Shown here: positions 12,243 to 24,360 of the stretch, one piece after another
Layout of the letters: every line of letters begins with the position of its first letter
Numbering within the stretch: position 1 is the stretch's first letter
NCBI GenBank assembly: GCA_040143965.1
Contig: JASJQH010007026.1
Coordinates: 1-24,510 of the forward strand
Direction of reading: 5' to 3'
DNA length: 24,510 nt
Source of the DNA: Basidiobolus ranarum
Lineage: Eukaryota; Basidiobolomycota; Basidiobolomycetes; Basidiobolales
Notes under the pieces: generated by a model
The model's database searches: none
What the model saw: the letters and a program-made list of their open reading frames with translations, nothing else
What the model was told of the DNA's origin: nothing
Made by a program: the position numbers and the translations under genes

Positions 12243-13822
12243 TTTTCAAAGGAAGAAGGAGTTTGAAAAAAGAAGTATAGATGGTACTTTTTACCATCCG
12301 TGTATGCCCTGGTACGAGATCCTTTAACAAACATCCATTACGTCAACTATTGGATCAAATCACCAGTTGCCAATGAAATTCCAGTAGTGGATGTCAAATG
12401 AACCAAACAGGTGTCATCTATTATCATGGCAACCAAATTGAACACGATCGGTTGTAATGTGGCACCAGACATTGGCAAAGGGAAACATTAGCAACAGATA
12501 GCAATCTTGATTATTCAAGTTGTAGTTGCAACTGGAAGAATATTGAATATCGGTTGGACATTGGAGGGACTCCTTGCTGATGAGCACTCAGTTTGGTGCT
12601 TTCTAACTCGCGCAAATTTAAGCTATAGTACTGATTAGATGGAGTTGTACATGCATGATATATATGGAAACTAAAGTATTTGATCTTGCACTGATAATCA
12701 AGGGTTTGAGAAAGCAACCCAAACTCGGGATAGATCTTGAGAAACTCGGTCCAGACCCACAAAGACTTTCTATGCTCATTGCTTGCGAAGGTTACCTACA
12801 TATTTAACAATTGGGGCTGAGGCTTTGTCCTCTGAATTCTGATCCGCCACCTGAAACATAGTCATGAGGATATTGAGCCAAAGGATGTAGATCCAGCACT
12901 CTTGTTTTATCTATTTAATCACAATCCCCTTTTATGGAGGGCGTTTGGAATTCACTTGGAGTGAGTTTGAAATCAAGCTCCGGACGTGCCCTTTTTCCAT
13001 AAGAACAATCCAGAAAAGTATGCAGGCTGCCATAGGCGTGTATCATTATGGTAATAGGGACTGGCATTGTAGCTAAAAGTAACCGGGAGTGACAAATAAG
13101 TTTAAAGGTGAGGGCTGTAATTCAGGTCGGGAGTAGCAAGACCAAATATGAAGCTATGCAACACCAATTTAGCCATGATTGGATAAGTATGCTAAATGAG
13201 CAGTGGGAGCCTTAATTTCACGGTTTCATTAGCTCACCTGTATCGCATTCTTACGCTTATGTGAGGAGGCTTTACATAATTTAGGTACTAATGGGTTCAG
13301 AATAGATCACATTCAGGTTAGCTACTTTTTAGTAAACCAATTAGGGCTCCAATCCGCTTTACTTGGAGATACATTGCATTGCTAACAAACAAGTTTCTTA
13401 CAACTTCTCTTTATTGTCAGGCAAATTGTGTTCCATCGATCGCACATAATAACATTATACGCTATTCAGCGAGCTTGGTTTCCGATAGGTTGGATGGATT
13501 ACATGAGGATGATCAACTATACAAAGAGAGCCGCAGACACAACTCTCAATATCATTCGTATCTAAACACCAAGTCATTTATTGACTGGCTCGTTTTTAGT
13601 TTGAATGGGGCTCGGCTAAGATGATGATAGGATGAACAGGATAGTAAAAAATGAGGTTAAGTATGAATTACTATGAATTACCTTGGAGAGAATAATGAAG
13701 TAGGGAACTTACAGAATAATTCATTAGAAAAGGGTCTGGGAATATTAACAGGGATAAATAGTTCAATTTGGTGGCGTTAGGAACAGATGTGTACGGATTG
13801 TAAATGAGCTGAAAGGGTGGTT
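12243..13822. other. Intergenic region, metacaspase promoter side
   Basis: About 1.6 kb between the metacaspase start and the Rab-GAP stop. The first hundred bases hold a short inverted repeat (GATGGTA, 5 nt, TACCATC at 12280-12298), 38-56 nt upstream of the metacaspase ATG. Open frames at 12511-12762 (-) and 13379-13624 (+) have no recognisable domains, and the surrounding sequence is stop-rich. The end near 13823 must contain the Rab-GAP 3' UTR. No RNA gene or clear mobile element was found. Confidence 0.5.
13577..13582 (-). terminator. Candidate poly(A) signal of the Rab-GAP gene
   Basis: AATAAA on the minus strand (13582 to 13577) lies about 240 nt past the stop codon at 13823-13825. It is the nearest canonical hexamer I found. 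Tentative. Confidence 0.3.
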
Positions 13823-16643
13823 TCACCGGAATTCCCAAGGTTCTAATTCTCCAGTATCTTTGTTCATAACCACTATAGCACTTACACATTTTTCTCTTCT
13901 ACGTAGAGATTTCGCTTTCTCTTGGTCAACACTACAAATCTCCTTTGGAAGTTGTGGCGGCAGCCCTGCCGCTGGTGTGGATACTGTAGACAAGGGTCCT
14001 TGGGGTGTTGGGGACGAGGTCACTGAAGTTGCCATTGAATTTCTTTTGGCTTTCCTACCTCTCGGGAAATACCCAGTAAGCTTTGAGGTGAAGGAGCTTT
14101 GTTCCAGGTTAACTGCTGTCTCTTCTTTAGTCTCGGGTATAGATGGTGATCGTATGAAAAAGTTCGAAGTAGTTGGTGTGGTGGGTGAAGAATTAATGGA
14201 GCCTGGTAGCTTCCAGCTCCAACCATCTAAGCTTCTTCGGGTGGAAGATTGACGTTCCAGTTTCTTTGTGACTCCCGCAATGAATTGATCTGTGGGTTGG
14301 GTGGGCGTTGTATTTTCATTCGAAATCTCAGAGGGTTTATCAAGTGCTTGATGGACATTGGATCCCAACATCAATCTTCTTAGCCCACCCAGTTGTTTGT
14401 TTAATTTTTCTTTCTCAGACTCTGCTTCAGCAAGGGCAAGTTTGGCTGCTACAAGCTCTTGTTCTAAACGGGAGATTGATTCATCTTTATTAGTGATTTC
14501 CTCGCGATATCTCTCCTCTTGAAGCTCCATATCACATATATGTCCTCGTAGTTCATCATTCTCCTCTTCAATACAAATCTTTGACGCTTTGATTGAAATC
14601 AACTCTGAAGTAAGGTGCGTGTTGTCTTCACGTAGCTGACCGAGTGCGGTAATATATGTCTCGGTAGTTACCTTCAGATTATGCAACTCCAGTCTCATAC
14701 TTTCAGTTTCTGAAGTAGGATCCGAAGCTACAGGGGCTGATGAGGTATTTGGACTTCCAGGGCTATTGGTAGGGCTTTGCAGTGTGCCAGGTTGTGAATT
14801 AGCACTCAGTCCTTTTACCATCCATCCCCAGCCTTTTTTCTTTTGTTTTTTGTCAGATTTGCATTCGGTATTATTTTCGGATGTGTATTTCTGCGCTAAA
14901 GAGTCTAATTTTTCTTTGGTTATAGTTTGACTTAAAGACATCGCATCCTTAATTAATTCAGTAGGGTTGGCGAAAGTATCAAATAAATGCGAGCTCAGGA
15001 ATCCAATGATATCTTCAAATTCTTCCATTGCTAATAATTTTTCTTGATTACACTTCAATAAAGCTAAAGAAACCCGCATAATTGTCTCTGGAGCACCTTC
15101 AGCAAATACTATATCGAATATACGTAACACTAATGGCAAGGGGTAGCTATAGGCAAACAGAGTTAAAAACCATTGTGAAGCAAACATTCCCGTATTAATT
15201 CCATGTTCTTGAAAGTGACGGAAAAGATCGGGTAGTATCGACGATAATAGAGAGTTTAATTGGTAAAGACGAAGCTCTAAACCTTCCATCTTTTCGGTAA
15301 ACATCGATCTCATATCATAATCTTCCATTAGTCTATTCATACAAAATCCAAGACTTGTGAGTTAAAGAAAATCATCATACTCTCCTGAAAGATTTTACAT
15401 ACCTTACGAATACACAAAAGGCCTCCCGCTCTGGCATGTTCATAAGTAACGGTCCTACGAGAAATCCTAACCCTTGACAGTATCCAACACCATCGTCGTA
15501 TATCGAATATGCCCTCATAACATTAAACAGTCTGGTTTGACCTATTCCATTTTCATCCTTAAACATTTCTAATCTTGGAAATGTTCTTGGAAGATCCCTC
15601 ATTATGATCCTCTCATATGGACTAGATTCTAGTAGCAATTGATTATACATAGTCTCAAGGTATGTCGAGCGCCCTTGACACATCGTTTGCCACAATATAC
15701 CACGGAGTCTTCCCGGGATTCCAGCTCTTATTTTGGCCGTCAAAAGATATGGAGTCTTGGATGCATTAATGGAATAATCCTCTACTAAAGAAGTCCAAAA
15801 TTCCCAATCGGCTATCACGCCGGATTGTTCGCTTGATGAAGTAACCTCATCGCCCGAGCTCTTGTCGCCATCGATGATATTATCAGGATCTATATCACTA
15901 GATTCAGTTAAAGAGGGAGTAGCTGGGATTTTTTCGCTTTCTATAGATTCAGTATCAGTACTAGCAAGATCTTCGTCTAAACCCAATATACTTTCAGAAG
16001 TAGGAGTGGTAGTTGGTAGAGTAAGTGACTCTAAAACGGCGAGTGTGGCCTTGACACTGTTCCTGTGCATACACACAGACTTTGGATCATTGCTAAATTG
16101 ATCATTGAGCTTTTCAAGCCTAGCGATTAAGAATTCGGTGGTATCAATGTCTGAATGCTGTATTTCTGTATCTCGGAGTTCAAACTTCTTCAACAACCTA
16201 GAGCTCATCTCAGGTGTACTAGGTCTACCTCTGGGTGAAGGGCTCCTACGCCAGTTTTTGTCGATTCTTTGAAACGCACGGTCCACTGGAGTAGGACAAC
16301 GAGGTTGGTTTTGCACTTTCCCGAGTTTTCCTGCAGTGGTGCTTGGAGTTTCTTTGTGTTTCTCTATTCTTGTCAGTTCATTCTTGAGAAAATCGCTTGA
16401 AGGTAGCATGGACTTAATTATGATGCCAATTTCGTCCTCGCAATCTCCAGTTGTTGGTTCTTTCCAACGGCCAGACCTTGTCGGAGAACTCTGCTGTTTG
16501 GAATGAAGTCGAGTGGACAACATTCCCATCCCAGAAAGAAGCTCCTCCTCGTCAGTTAAATACATATTTGTATACAGATCAGGCTCTGACTCACTTTCGA
16601 GCTCGTATTGTATACGTGGTGGGGTCAGTTTGTCTGGTGACAT
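13823..16643 (-). CDS. TBC-domain Rab GTPase-activating protein, GYP5/EVI5 type
   Basis: TBC proteins switch off Rab GTPases on Golgi, endosomal and secretory membranes by supplying an arginine and a glutamine finger. Two exons (15403-16643 and 13823-15332), joined through a split Arg codon, give 916 residues. Residues 1 to about 300 are Ser/Thr/Pro/Asp-rich and probably disordered. The TBC domain starts at IRAGIPGRLRGILWQ. It contains IIMRDLPRTFP with Arg353 as arginine finger, YDDGVGYCQGLGFLVG with Gln390 as glutamine finger, and the later FASQWFLTLFAYSYPLPLVLRIFD. After the domain come a KQKKKG-rich segment, a coiled coil (roughly SMRLELHNL through KLNKQLGGL) and a Ser/Pro-rich tail. TBC followed by a coiled coil matches GYP5, EVI5 and RABGAP1L. 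There is no kinase or rhodanese domain, so it is not TBCK. The Rab partner cannot be read from sequence. Confidence 0.94.
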
Positions 16644-18242
16644 TTGCCCGTTTCAGTTTTCACAAGAATAGTTAATAGATTGACAAAAGAAAAGTCGCTC
16701 GTAAAAATTAGAGAAGAGTGAGCAAGAAGGGGTAAAATCTTTTGAAGTATAATAAGGAAGAACAGGCTATCGATATCTAATAGCATCTGCAACGAGCATG
16801 CGGGTTTCAAAACAAGTTTACACTTTTGCCTCAAGTACTGTACATCCCGGTGGTACATAGTTGGGATCCTGATAATAGTTATTTAATAAGGAATAATAAC
16901 CTAAAAAAAGAATGCTCATAATTTTGCGAATCGGATCTGCTAGTAACACATTACAGTGAATTCAGGGTATACCAGAATGTACAATTTAATCTCTCTCTAG
17001 ACTCTTATTTGTGAACGCAAGCAAACCTAAAATGGGTACCTACTATTCTAGTCATGAATCATAATTAAACTTCCCATTATTTTTGCGTAGCATTCAATCT
17101 AACCAAAACCATTGGTATTCGTATATTAATATTCAATTGATCTTATATATCAGCATCGTCCCGATTCCTCACGCTCTACAAATGAGCACTGTGAGGCATG
17201 TAGACCAAATGCATCTTGGAATTGCATTTCAATTGTCAAACAGACACTCTTAAACGAGCAGAACGCACTTCTGAATGGCGAATACAAACCTTTAAGCAAG
17301 TAATAAAGGCAGATTCCTTTGTTTGCACAGAGCATGTTCATTAATGCAATTTATTTATATCTTTGTTGCCTAAACCGGAAATTCCGAAGATTCAGTCACC
17401 ACACCACACCGTGCTGCACCGCACCAGACATGCCATTATTATTCCCAACGATAAGCTAGCAAGTGAATTTGTATCCAGATCTCATGAGCAGAAGCGTAGT
17501 AGGACTGCTCCTGGAATGCCAGCTTCATTCCGCATCAGTGTTCTTGCAGTTAGTAAGAGTACTCTCCCAACTCTGGATAGCCAACAGAAGTCACTCAACT
17601 GCACAGTGATGCTTCTCAGTCTTGCCAATTTGCATACACCGGTAGTTTCAAACGTCGATGAGTCAGCATCAGGGAATCTCTGAAGGAATCACAGGATTTT
17701 GTAACTCTCCGCCGGAAATTTCAGTGATAGGCTCTTAAAAGTACATAGCTTGGCCTCTTCCCCATCCAAGCGAATGCTTCGCCATCAGCCACTAGACATG
17801 CAAGTAGAAATACCACCTCCGATTTCCTATAAAAAGGGATACCATGTCCCATGTCCTTGTCTGGGAAAAGAGCTACTGTACATAGCAATATTTAAGCCAG
17901 CAGTCTCACATTAATCAACGATTTGGAAGTAATTCTCTTTATAACGACATTATTTACTCTGGCCTGATATTACCAATGCTGATGAAATCTCCAGCTGCTA
18001 AAATAGGCTAAATCGTGATTCTCGAATAGTGTGAAAAAAATAGGGGTGAGGGAGTGAGAAAGAAACGGGGTAAGAACCGGGTGAATGAAATTCAACAAAA
18101 GTAGAGTAGTTGATGACTGTTGTAGCTTCCTCTTTCCCTTTTGGAATCTTCACGAAGAAATCCAAATATTTTCTTGTTTGCATCCATCCAACTCGACAAA
18201 ACACTTAGTCGATTGTGAGAACTTTACTAAAACACATAGAAG
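16644..18242. other. Divergent intergenic region between Rab-GAP and eL14
   Basis: About 1.6 kb separates the two divergently transcribed genes and should hold both promoters. A plus-strand open stretch of 106 codons (17363-17683) lacks an ATG, splice partners and recognisable domains. The opposite strand is also mostly open there, interrupted by stops. From 18000 to 18200 the sequence becomes purine/pyrimidine-biased, as is common upstream of ribosomal protein genes, but no defined factor site was recognised. Confidence 0.5.
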
Positions 18243-18908
18243 ATGACTGTATGTAGTAATTTATTTAAACTTCACTCGGAATGATAGCCATTTCAGTTCG
18301 TTCGTGTCATGCTTATCATTGCTGGGTAATTATGAATGGAATAGGTTGATCGTTCTCGTGTATCAATGACCAACTTTACTGATGTTTTCTTTTTCATGTT
18401 CTCTTTATTTCTCCTTTTTGGTGGAATTTTTTATAGCAAGATTCTTTCAAGCGCATTGTCGAGGTAGGCAGAGTTGTTTTGCTCAACAGTGGTGTTGATG
18501 CTGGTAAGCTCGCCGTAATTGTCGAGATTCTCGATCACAACAGAGTATGTTTGTAGCTATATCTCTATTTTGGTAGAAGACGTTAGTAATTCTTTCTACT
18601 TATCACAGGCTATCGTTGATGGTCCCACCACTGGTGTTGCTCGTCACGCTCACGCTTATCGTCGTCTTACTTTGCCTCCTTTGGTCGTCAAGACCCTTCC
18701 CCGTGGCACTGGTTCCGGTGCTCTCAAGAAGGCTCTTGAAAAGCAAGAAATTGTTGCCCTTTGGGAGAAGACCACCTGGGCTCAAAAGCTTGCTGCCCGC
18801 GAAAAGCGTGCTGCTTTGACCGATTTCGATCGTTTCAAGCTCATGAAGTTGAGAAAGCAACGTCGTAACATTGTTGGCAAGCAAATCGCTGCTCTCAAGA
18901 AGAACTAA
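18243..18908 (+). CDS. RPL14: 60S ribosomal protein eL14
   Basis: Structural protein of the large cytosolic ribosomal subunit. The three exons 18243-18248, 18437-18544 and 18609-18908 encode 137 residues, close to the 138 of yeast L14. The first exon carries only the codons for Met-Thr and is followed by a 188-nt intron. The second encodes the KOW-type segment [20 protein letters not shown], then [14 protein letters not shown]. The third continues [10 protein letters not shown] and ends in the basic tail [15 protein letters not shown]. The mature sequence aligns with fungal eL14 throughout. Codons favour C/T endings (GTC, CTT, CGT, AAG), unlike the neighbouring genes; this fits a highly expressed gene. 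The start is inferred from the eL14 N-terminus and the consensus donor GTATGT directly after ATGACT. Confidence 0.96.
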
Positions 18909-21449
18909 ATTCTCCATTCATCTACTATTGCTCGACTCATGCTGAGACCCTTATTCCAAACGGTGCATTATTCGACCATGTAGTTGATTAGTTACTTGCA
19001 AATAAATTCTAGTATCCTGAAATATAGAACCTTACTCTTGTTATATACCGAAGCTCATATTGGGAATGCACTACAGTGTTTGTGTAAATGTGGCCAAGGT
19101 TGGCAAGGGCATGTATGTGTAGGATATCTTCATTTCGTACTTACATGAGCCTGTATTCAAATCTTGGATGCATCATGTTTTAAATCTGTCGAAATCGACG
19201 TCAGAAATAGCTCCGTAGGCTCTATACAGGCCTTTTCTCGGCTAGTAAGAATCTAATGGATTTCGTCACCACGTGAATAGTGTTGTGCACTCATGCTTCA
19301 CTCCTTTCTCAAATAGGGGTGATGCCAATAGGAGTAACTTCAAGAGATGTAAACATAGTATATTCCGACTGAATAGATATTTAGCGTTTAGGCAAAGCAT
19401 TCGAATTTCCGATTCAACTGAATCACAAATTTGAAGCTTATATGCACACAATCTGAAGATTTTGCATTTTCGATGTAAATATAGTATATTTCACTCCAAG
19501 ATATACAATGCACAATAGGCCATCCATGAAAAGTTTGATCAATCTCTTTCTGTGAAGCAAGTATTAGAGTTGGATGTATATTTGAAATAACCTCAGGTAT
19601 CTCCAACCCTGATTACTCTTCATTGGTGGTATGCTGGACAAATGCTCAAGCTTGGCTATATGCACTTTACCTGGATTGCTATGGATGACATTCTAGAGCC
19701 TTTGCTGCTCGTCCTTTAAAGTTTGGATGAAATCAGAAGGTAGGAGGCTTTCTGAATATCTGACTTGTTGGCATTGCGCAATATAGAGCTAGATGAACCC
19801 TTGATATGCTAATGATGTGAACAGATATTTGGTGATGCTTATTAAGCCTCAACTTCTTCATGGTATGCCAATGGGTGGATGTTTCTGGAGTAGCTATATT
19901 CACAATTGAGATACTTCAATCAATCCTTCAAACATCAAGATATCTCGTTGGACGCTTCTTTCATCACGATCCATCTATCCCAGTAGCAACATAGTGCCTT
20001 AATGCCTTAGAAACCAGCATGACTAGTATCATGGCTATTCAGACATATCTGATAGCAACTGATCTATAATTGGACGACATCCACGTCAAGGTGAATGTAT
20101 TTAATATTACATTGCTCCTCTAGTAGTTCATGTAACGTGGCATCAGATCAGAGTGGCAATGTTTCAGATCAAGTGAGTATGAATTATCCGGTAAGAATAT
20201 TTAATTTCAACAGTGTTTAACGGGGAGAGTGCTTAAACATAGATGGTTTGTCTGACCTTGACTCCTTCCGCAAACAATACAATGCTGGCACGAGCGAAAG
20301 AATTCAATAAGCTTTGTTAATGCAGAGCAAAAATGCCATATGCACGCGAACTTAGTGCTCTCATTAGCAAAGACCTTGCCCTTTAGCCAATGCATTCCAA
20401 GTAGAAATTCACCCAACAACTTGCAGGATTGGAAGATCCAAAGTAGGAGTCAGTTTTAACTGGCTCATGATTAAGGTAGTACCACCCTTGCCTGTTGCTT
20501 CCTCCATCTGAATGAGATCCATATTTTGCTGTGGTGGTAGAATACGCAGAGAATCTAGGAAACAAGGCTCAGGGCTTCTTTGTGTGCCATCTACTGGGAT
20601 GTAGCGCCATGGATTCACTTGATTGCTTAGTGATGCTTGCATATGGAGACAAACTGATTATTTTGATCATGATTCCCCCTGCTATGATGTCAAGTAACTG
20701 CAAGTTCATCAACGCTCCCTTGTGACAAGGCATTGAAATTGATAATTAATTTTGTCCAACTCGCGATGGGAATGAGTTTATCCTTCATTGATTCCAGACG
20801 CATGTCTAGGATAATGCATTCGATCCATAAAATGCTCAATAAAACTTGCATATTCTATAAACTGGGAGGAGGGAGAAGTGAATATTTGCTTCATATGTGA
20901 CTAAAAAAGAACTTGACCATATGATGAGTATGCTCTTTATGGTTTTGTTTGAAAGCCGGTCTGATCCTAGCCATGGAGGCTCAGGGTGTGCTCTAGATTC
21001 GGCGCTCATGGGAAGCCACAGGGCGTCGCTTAGGTAATGCCAATCTTCAAGACTTCTGGAGAGACACAATTAGATGATCTCATGCTAGCAGCACTCGTTT
21101 CGCTCAAATAACTAGTGTCAAAACTGATCACAAAAACGCACCTTCTCAACCCTTGCTGCTCGATGGAAATGTGGCTGAATGAGTCAAGGCAGCTAAGCAT
21201 AACGGATGTAAATTCGTCATTAAATTATACCCGTGAGGCTCCCTGAAATATTATGATCTTGGCACTAGCGTGTTGAATCGATATAAACCAATGGAGAATA
21301 AATAGACACCCTGATTTAAGCATCATTTATTATTGCTAGTCGGAAGCAACACTCAGGTAACATTGAATACATAATCAAACTTAATTCACTTGTGTGTTAC
21401 TGGTGATTTAGCTTGAATTGGATTCTGCTAAGAATCCCGTTACACATCA
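18909..21449. other. Long gene-poor stretch, possible retroelement debris
   Basis: The first 100 nt hold the eL14 3' UTR. Beyond that no intact gene was found over 2.4 kb. Minus-strand fragments near 20642-20207, in two frames, include EFLLGMHWLKGK, which resembles the end of Ty3/Gypsy retropepsins (LLGMxWL), but no active-site DSG/DTG is seen. At about 21172 a TGGCTGAATGAGTCAAGGC string resembles the D-arm/A-box of Leu or Ser tRNAs, without a matching acceptor stem or B-box. The part before 21450 should contain the promoter of the Sel1-repeat gene. Confidence 0.45.
19001..19006 (+). terminator. Candidate poly(A) signal of the eL14 gene
   Basis: AATAAA starts 93 nt after the eL14 stop codon (18906-18908), a plausible 3' UTR length. 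Motif and position only. Confidence 0.45.
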
Positions 21450-21614
21450 ATGGCCCCAATTCTCAACTGCTTGGCCCTTGCTGTTATAGGTCGATTTATT
21501 AGCTCCATACATATCAGGTTGTATCACTTCTCATATATAAGCACCTTCATAGCTTTTCAAATTGAAAAAGAAGCTCTAGTAGGGGAAGTACTACGAGAAA
21601 GACTAAATTCAAAC

Positions 21615-22682
21615 ATGAATAGACTTCGCAAGGCTTTTCTGTCCGCTAGAAAGGGGAGTACAGGAGCTGACGATATACACTCTAAACATCCTTATGGTAA
21701 TCATTCGCTTGATATTTCTCGTTCCCAAGCGGAACTTCTTCGTTATGTACCTGAAGTAACTACTCCACCAAAACCTACTCATTCAAATTCAAACCCTGAG
21801 ACGCTTCTTTATGGCTCTCAAAAACCTTTGGCCATTAAAACTGGTACTTCCTATCTATGCCCTCCTGGAATGACAACCCTGTCTCGGTCAGCACCTTCTT
21901 CGCCCAGTGAGGGCTCTCTCCAACCCATACCTTCACCTTTACCTTCACCTCTACATAGTCCTATGCACCCTTTGCCCTCTCCCCTAGCTCCTCATCCACC
22001 TTCTGAACTATCTGCTTCCTCCACGGTTTCACCTCATCAGTTCTCACAGTTAGCACAATCTGGCAAACGGCATCCTAACTCCTCTGATTTTGTTGAAGAC
22101 TATATCCGAAGAGCCATAGACCATCATGAAAGAGGAGAACTCGAAAAAGCTACCGAGTTATTCCGTGTAGCCGCAGAGAAGAACTCGCCACTTGGTATGT
22201 TTCTTTACGGGGTCTCTTTACGGCATGGTTGGGTACTTAACTTTAAGAATTCTTATGTTTGCAACTTCATTCAAATTAACATGGTTATTCTATTTTAGGG
22301 CTGCCACTCAAATCAAGTAGTTGCTTTCCAATTCTTACAGAAAGCTGCCGAGTGTGCTGTATTTGATCTTAGCAATGTAACACCGGACAACCCAATAGTT
22401 GCCAAAGGAGAATTAGTATTGGCAATATATGAGTTGGGAATCTGTTTCCGTCATGGCTGGGGTGTACTAAAGAACAAAGTTACTGCTGCATACTATTTCG
22501 AAATAGCTGCTAATTTGGGAGATCCAGATGCTCAGGCCGACCTTGCATTTTGTTATGCACACGGTATTGGCGTTAAAAAGGATCGATACAAAGCTGCCAA
22601 GTATTACAAAATGGCTCATGCTCAAGGAAATAGCGTGTTTGGAAATTCTTGGATTTTCAAGGATAAATACAAGCACTGTTAA
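21615..22682 (+). CDS. Sel1-repeat (HCP-like) protein, DSF2-like
   Basis: Sel1 repeats are TPR-like helical pairs that mediate protein contacts; the role of this fungal subgroup is poorly known. The two exons 21615-22232 and 22299-22682 join in phase 0 into 333 codons. Residues 1 to about 150 are low complexity, with Pro/Ser/His runs such as PSPLPSPLHSPMHPLPSPL. From VEDYIRRAIDHHERGELEKA a helical-repeat domain follows. It contains SPLGMFLYGVSLRHGWGC, then LAIYELGICFRHGWGV, AAYYFEIAANLGDPDAQ, LAFCYAHGIGVKKD and the terminal GNSWIFKDKY. That gives about three to four Sel1 units, ending as in fungal HCP-like/DSF2 C-termini. The frame is open upstream to an ATG at 21450, which would add 55 residues. 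I prefer the Met at 21615 (NRLRKAF) because the upstream part looks non-conserved, but this is unsettled. Confidence 0.88.
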
Positions 22683-24230
22683 TCGTTATTCAACGACTCT
22701 TTACACATCTTATCTCCATCCACTCTGGGTGTCTGGAATATACCCAACAATTACTCAACTGTCCTCGTTTTCCACTTTTAATCATTTCTCGTCCTCTCAG
22801 TTTCGTCTTTTACCTCCAAAGGTTACTTCTCCCTGGGGGAGCAGTTTTCCCACTAGTCCGAAAGATCCGTCTTGAAATCTCGATAATTTAATAGGACTCA
22901 CCTATTTGTGATAAATTAATCGCTCGTTTACATGATAACAGAATTTCACAAGGGTGCATGTCCCGATGTTTGCATCGCTAACAAACTTTCTTTACCACCA
23001 ATATGTGAATCACTTTGATCTTTGGCATGGCAGTGATTTTTGTTTCGTTTTTGGAGTCATCGTATTTCTAATATTATTACGGTGAAATGTATTGATTCTG
23101 TGGTTATATTCTTAAAGTTTATTGTCTATTGTTACCTTCGTGCGGGACCATTCTTGCCAAGACGAAGCCATTTTTGTACACGAATAAACTGATTCACCTG
23201 TATTGTTGATTTCTGCTTCGAAGACATATCTATTGTTTCTATGAATTGTAACCACATTTACATTGCGTACCACGTCGTACCAAGTTGCCTAGATCCAAAT
23301 CAATATGGTGATTAGCGTACAAAGAGCTTTAATAACTTGCGAGTAATATGACTGATTTAATTATGGTTACATGGAAATGTGCCACGGCTCAAGAAATATA
23401 TGGGCTCATATTACGAATTCATCATTCATCACTAATCCGCGCCCTCATTTGTACTGGAATCACTCCCCAATGTATATCTTCCTGCAGAGTTTAATGAAGG
23501 AGATTTGGGAATGACGCGTCTTCCGCATACGCTAGTGCTGTCACGAGAGCACCTCAAGTTGCATCTAAATTATTACTTTGACTAAACGCGGAACGCAGTT
23601 CCGTAAGGGGTAAAGGAGGAGGAGAGTTAGTGATGCGAGACGGCTACTTGACCAATATAGGCGCTATTGCAAGATCATGAGGGATCAGAATCGCGCTCTT
23701 TAAAAGGTTTTGATTAATGGTCAGTCAGATATTAATAGAATCGGATCGAACGCCAGTTCCCCCAATTAATGAAGGAAAATAGGCACAACTGCCTTTTAAT
23801 GGATCTAGATAGCTCGATGTTGCTATTTATGCAGCCAATGAGGATTGCTAATATCTGTAAGTAGTGATAAATTGCTGATCAACTATCATGTGCTTTGGAA
23901 TGAAGTGACAAAGAAAATGCAGAAGCCTGTATTTACTTGGCAATTAATGAGTTTATCTGCAAGAAGTTTTTAACCACCATTATGAGGCTCAGTGTGAGAA
24001 GAAATCAGCTTGGGGTGCATCAGGCTAATCTTAAGATGGTCATGTTTAGCTGGTGACTAGAGTTTTCTCTGATTTTATATCTGTTGTGTTTAAACTGAAG
24101 ACTAACATGTATTAGCCCCTAACAAACTCCAAATGCTTTTTGTTGAAATAATCACAGAGATGTTTGAATATGATTCTTTCATATGAATCTATAATTTCAA
24201 CATCATTGTTGGGCTTGTAACTGTTTAAAT
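22683..24230. other. 3' flank and gene-poor stretch up to the terminal repeats
   Basis: This holds the Sel1-gene 3' UTR. The only canonical AATAAA noted is at 23183-23188, about 500 nt past the stop codon, so it may not be the one used. A 15-nt hairpin-capable palindrome (CGGAAC, GCA, GTTCCG) lies at 23589-23603. No open frame with a recognisable domain and no RNA gene was seen on either strand. Confidence 0.5.
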
Positions 24231-24275
24231 TAGCATTGTCTAAGCACCTATACAGTCATATATAACTTAGTATTT
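24231..24275 (+). repeat. Diverged direct repeat, copy 1
   Basis: Matches 24361-24405 at 41 of 45 positions; all four differences are transitions. The offset is exactly 130 nt. The sequence between the copies is not obviously repeated. Confidence 0.85.
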
Positions 24276-24360
24276 AGTTATCCTATATTTGACTAAGATA
24301 TCACTCACTATTCTCAATTGGAATTTACTTGGAATATTTTCACAAACTTAGTGTTGAAAG

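Noticed and set aside
11493-12266. Long plus-strand open frames with leucine/valine-rich translations opposite the metacaspase prodomain
   Set aside because: They are antisense shadows of CAA/CAG-rich codons, which read as Leu/Val-type codons on the other strand; there is no independent start, splice structure or homology.
12511-12762. Minus-strand 83-codon open frame upstream of the metacaspase
   Set aside because: No known motif, no flanking splice-compatible exons, and it is surrounded by stop-rich sequence. An ORF of this length is expected by chance.
13823-16643. The Rab-GAP as TBCK, a second FERRY subunit near PPP1R21
   Set aside because: It has a TBC domain followed by a coiled coil, as in GYP5/EVI5, and no kinase-like or rhodanese domain. 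The closeness of the two genes is not evidence of a FERRY cluster.
17363-17683. 106-codon plus-strand open frame in the Rab-GAP/eL14 spacer
   Set aside because: No ATG start, no recognisable domain and no convincing splice extension. It is recorded only as part of the intergenic region.
18249-18436. C/D-box snoRNA in the first intron of eL14
   Set aside because: A CTGA D-box candidate exists, but the C-box candidate (ATGATAG) has two mismatches and there is no terminal stem.
21160-21240. tRNA-Leu/Ser-like sequence with an A-box resemblance
   Set aside because: No pairing acceptor stem, no B-box (GTTCGANTC) at the right distance and no clear anticodon stem. It could be a SINE relic, but this cannot be supported.
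22528-22875. 115-codon plus-strand frame overlapping the end of the Sel1 gene
   Set aside because: It lies in another frame of the second Sel1 exon and its 3' UTR, with no domain of its own.
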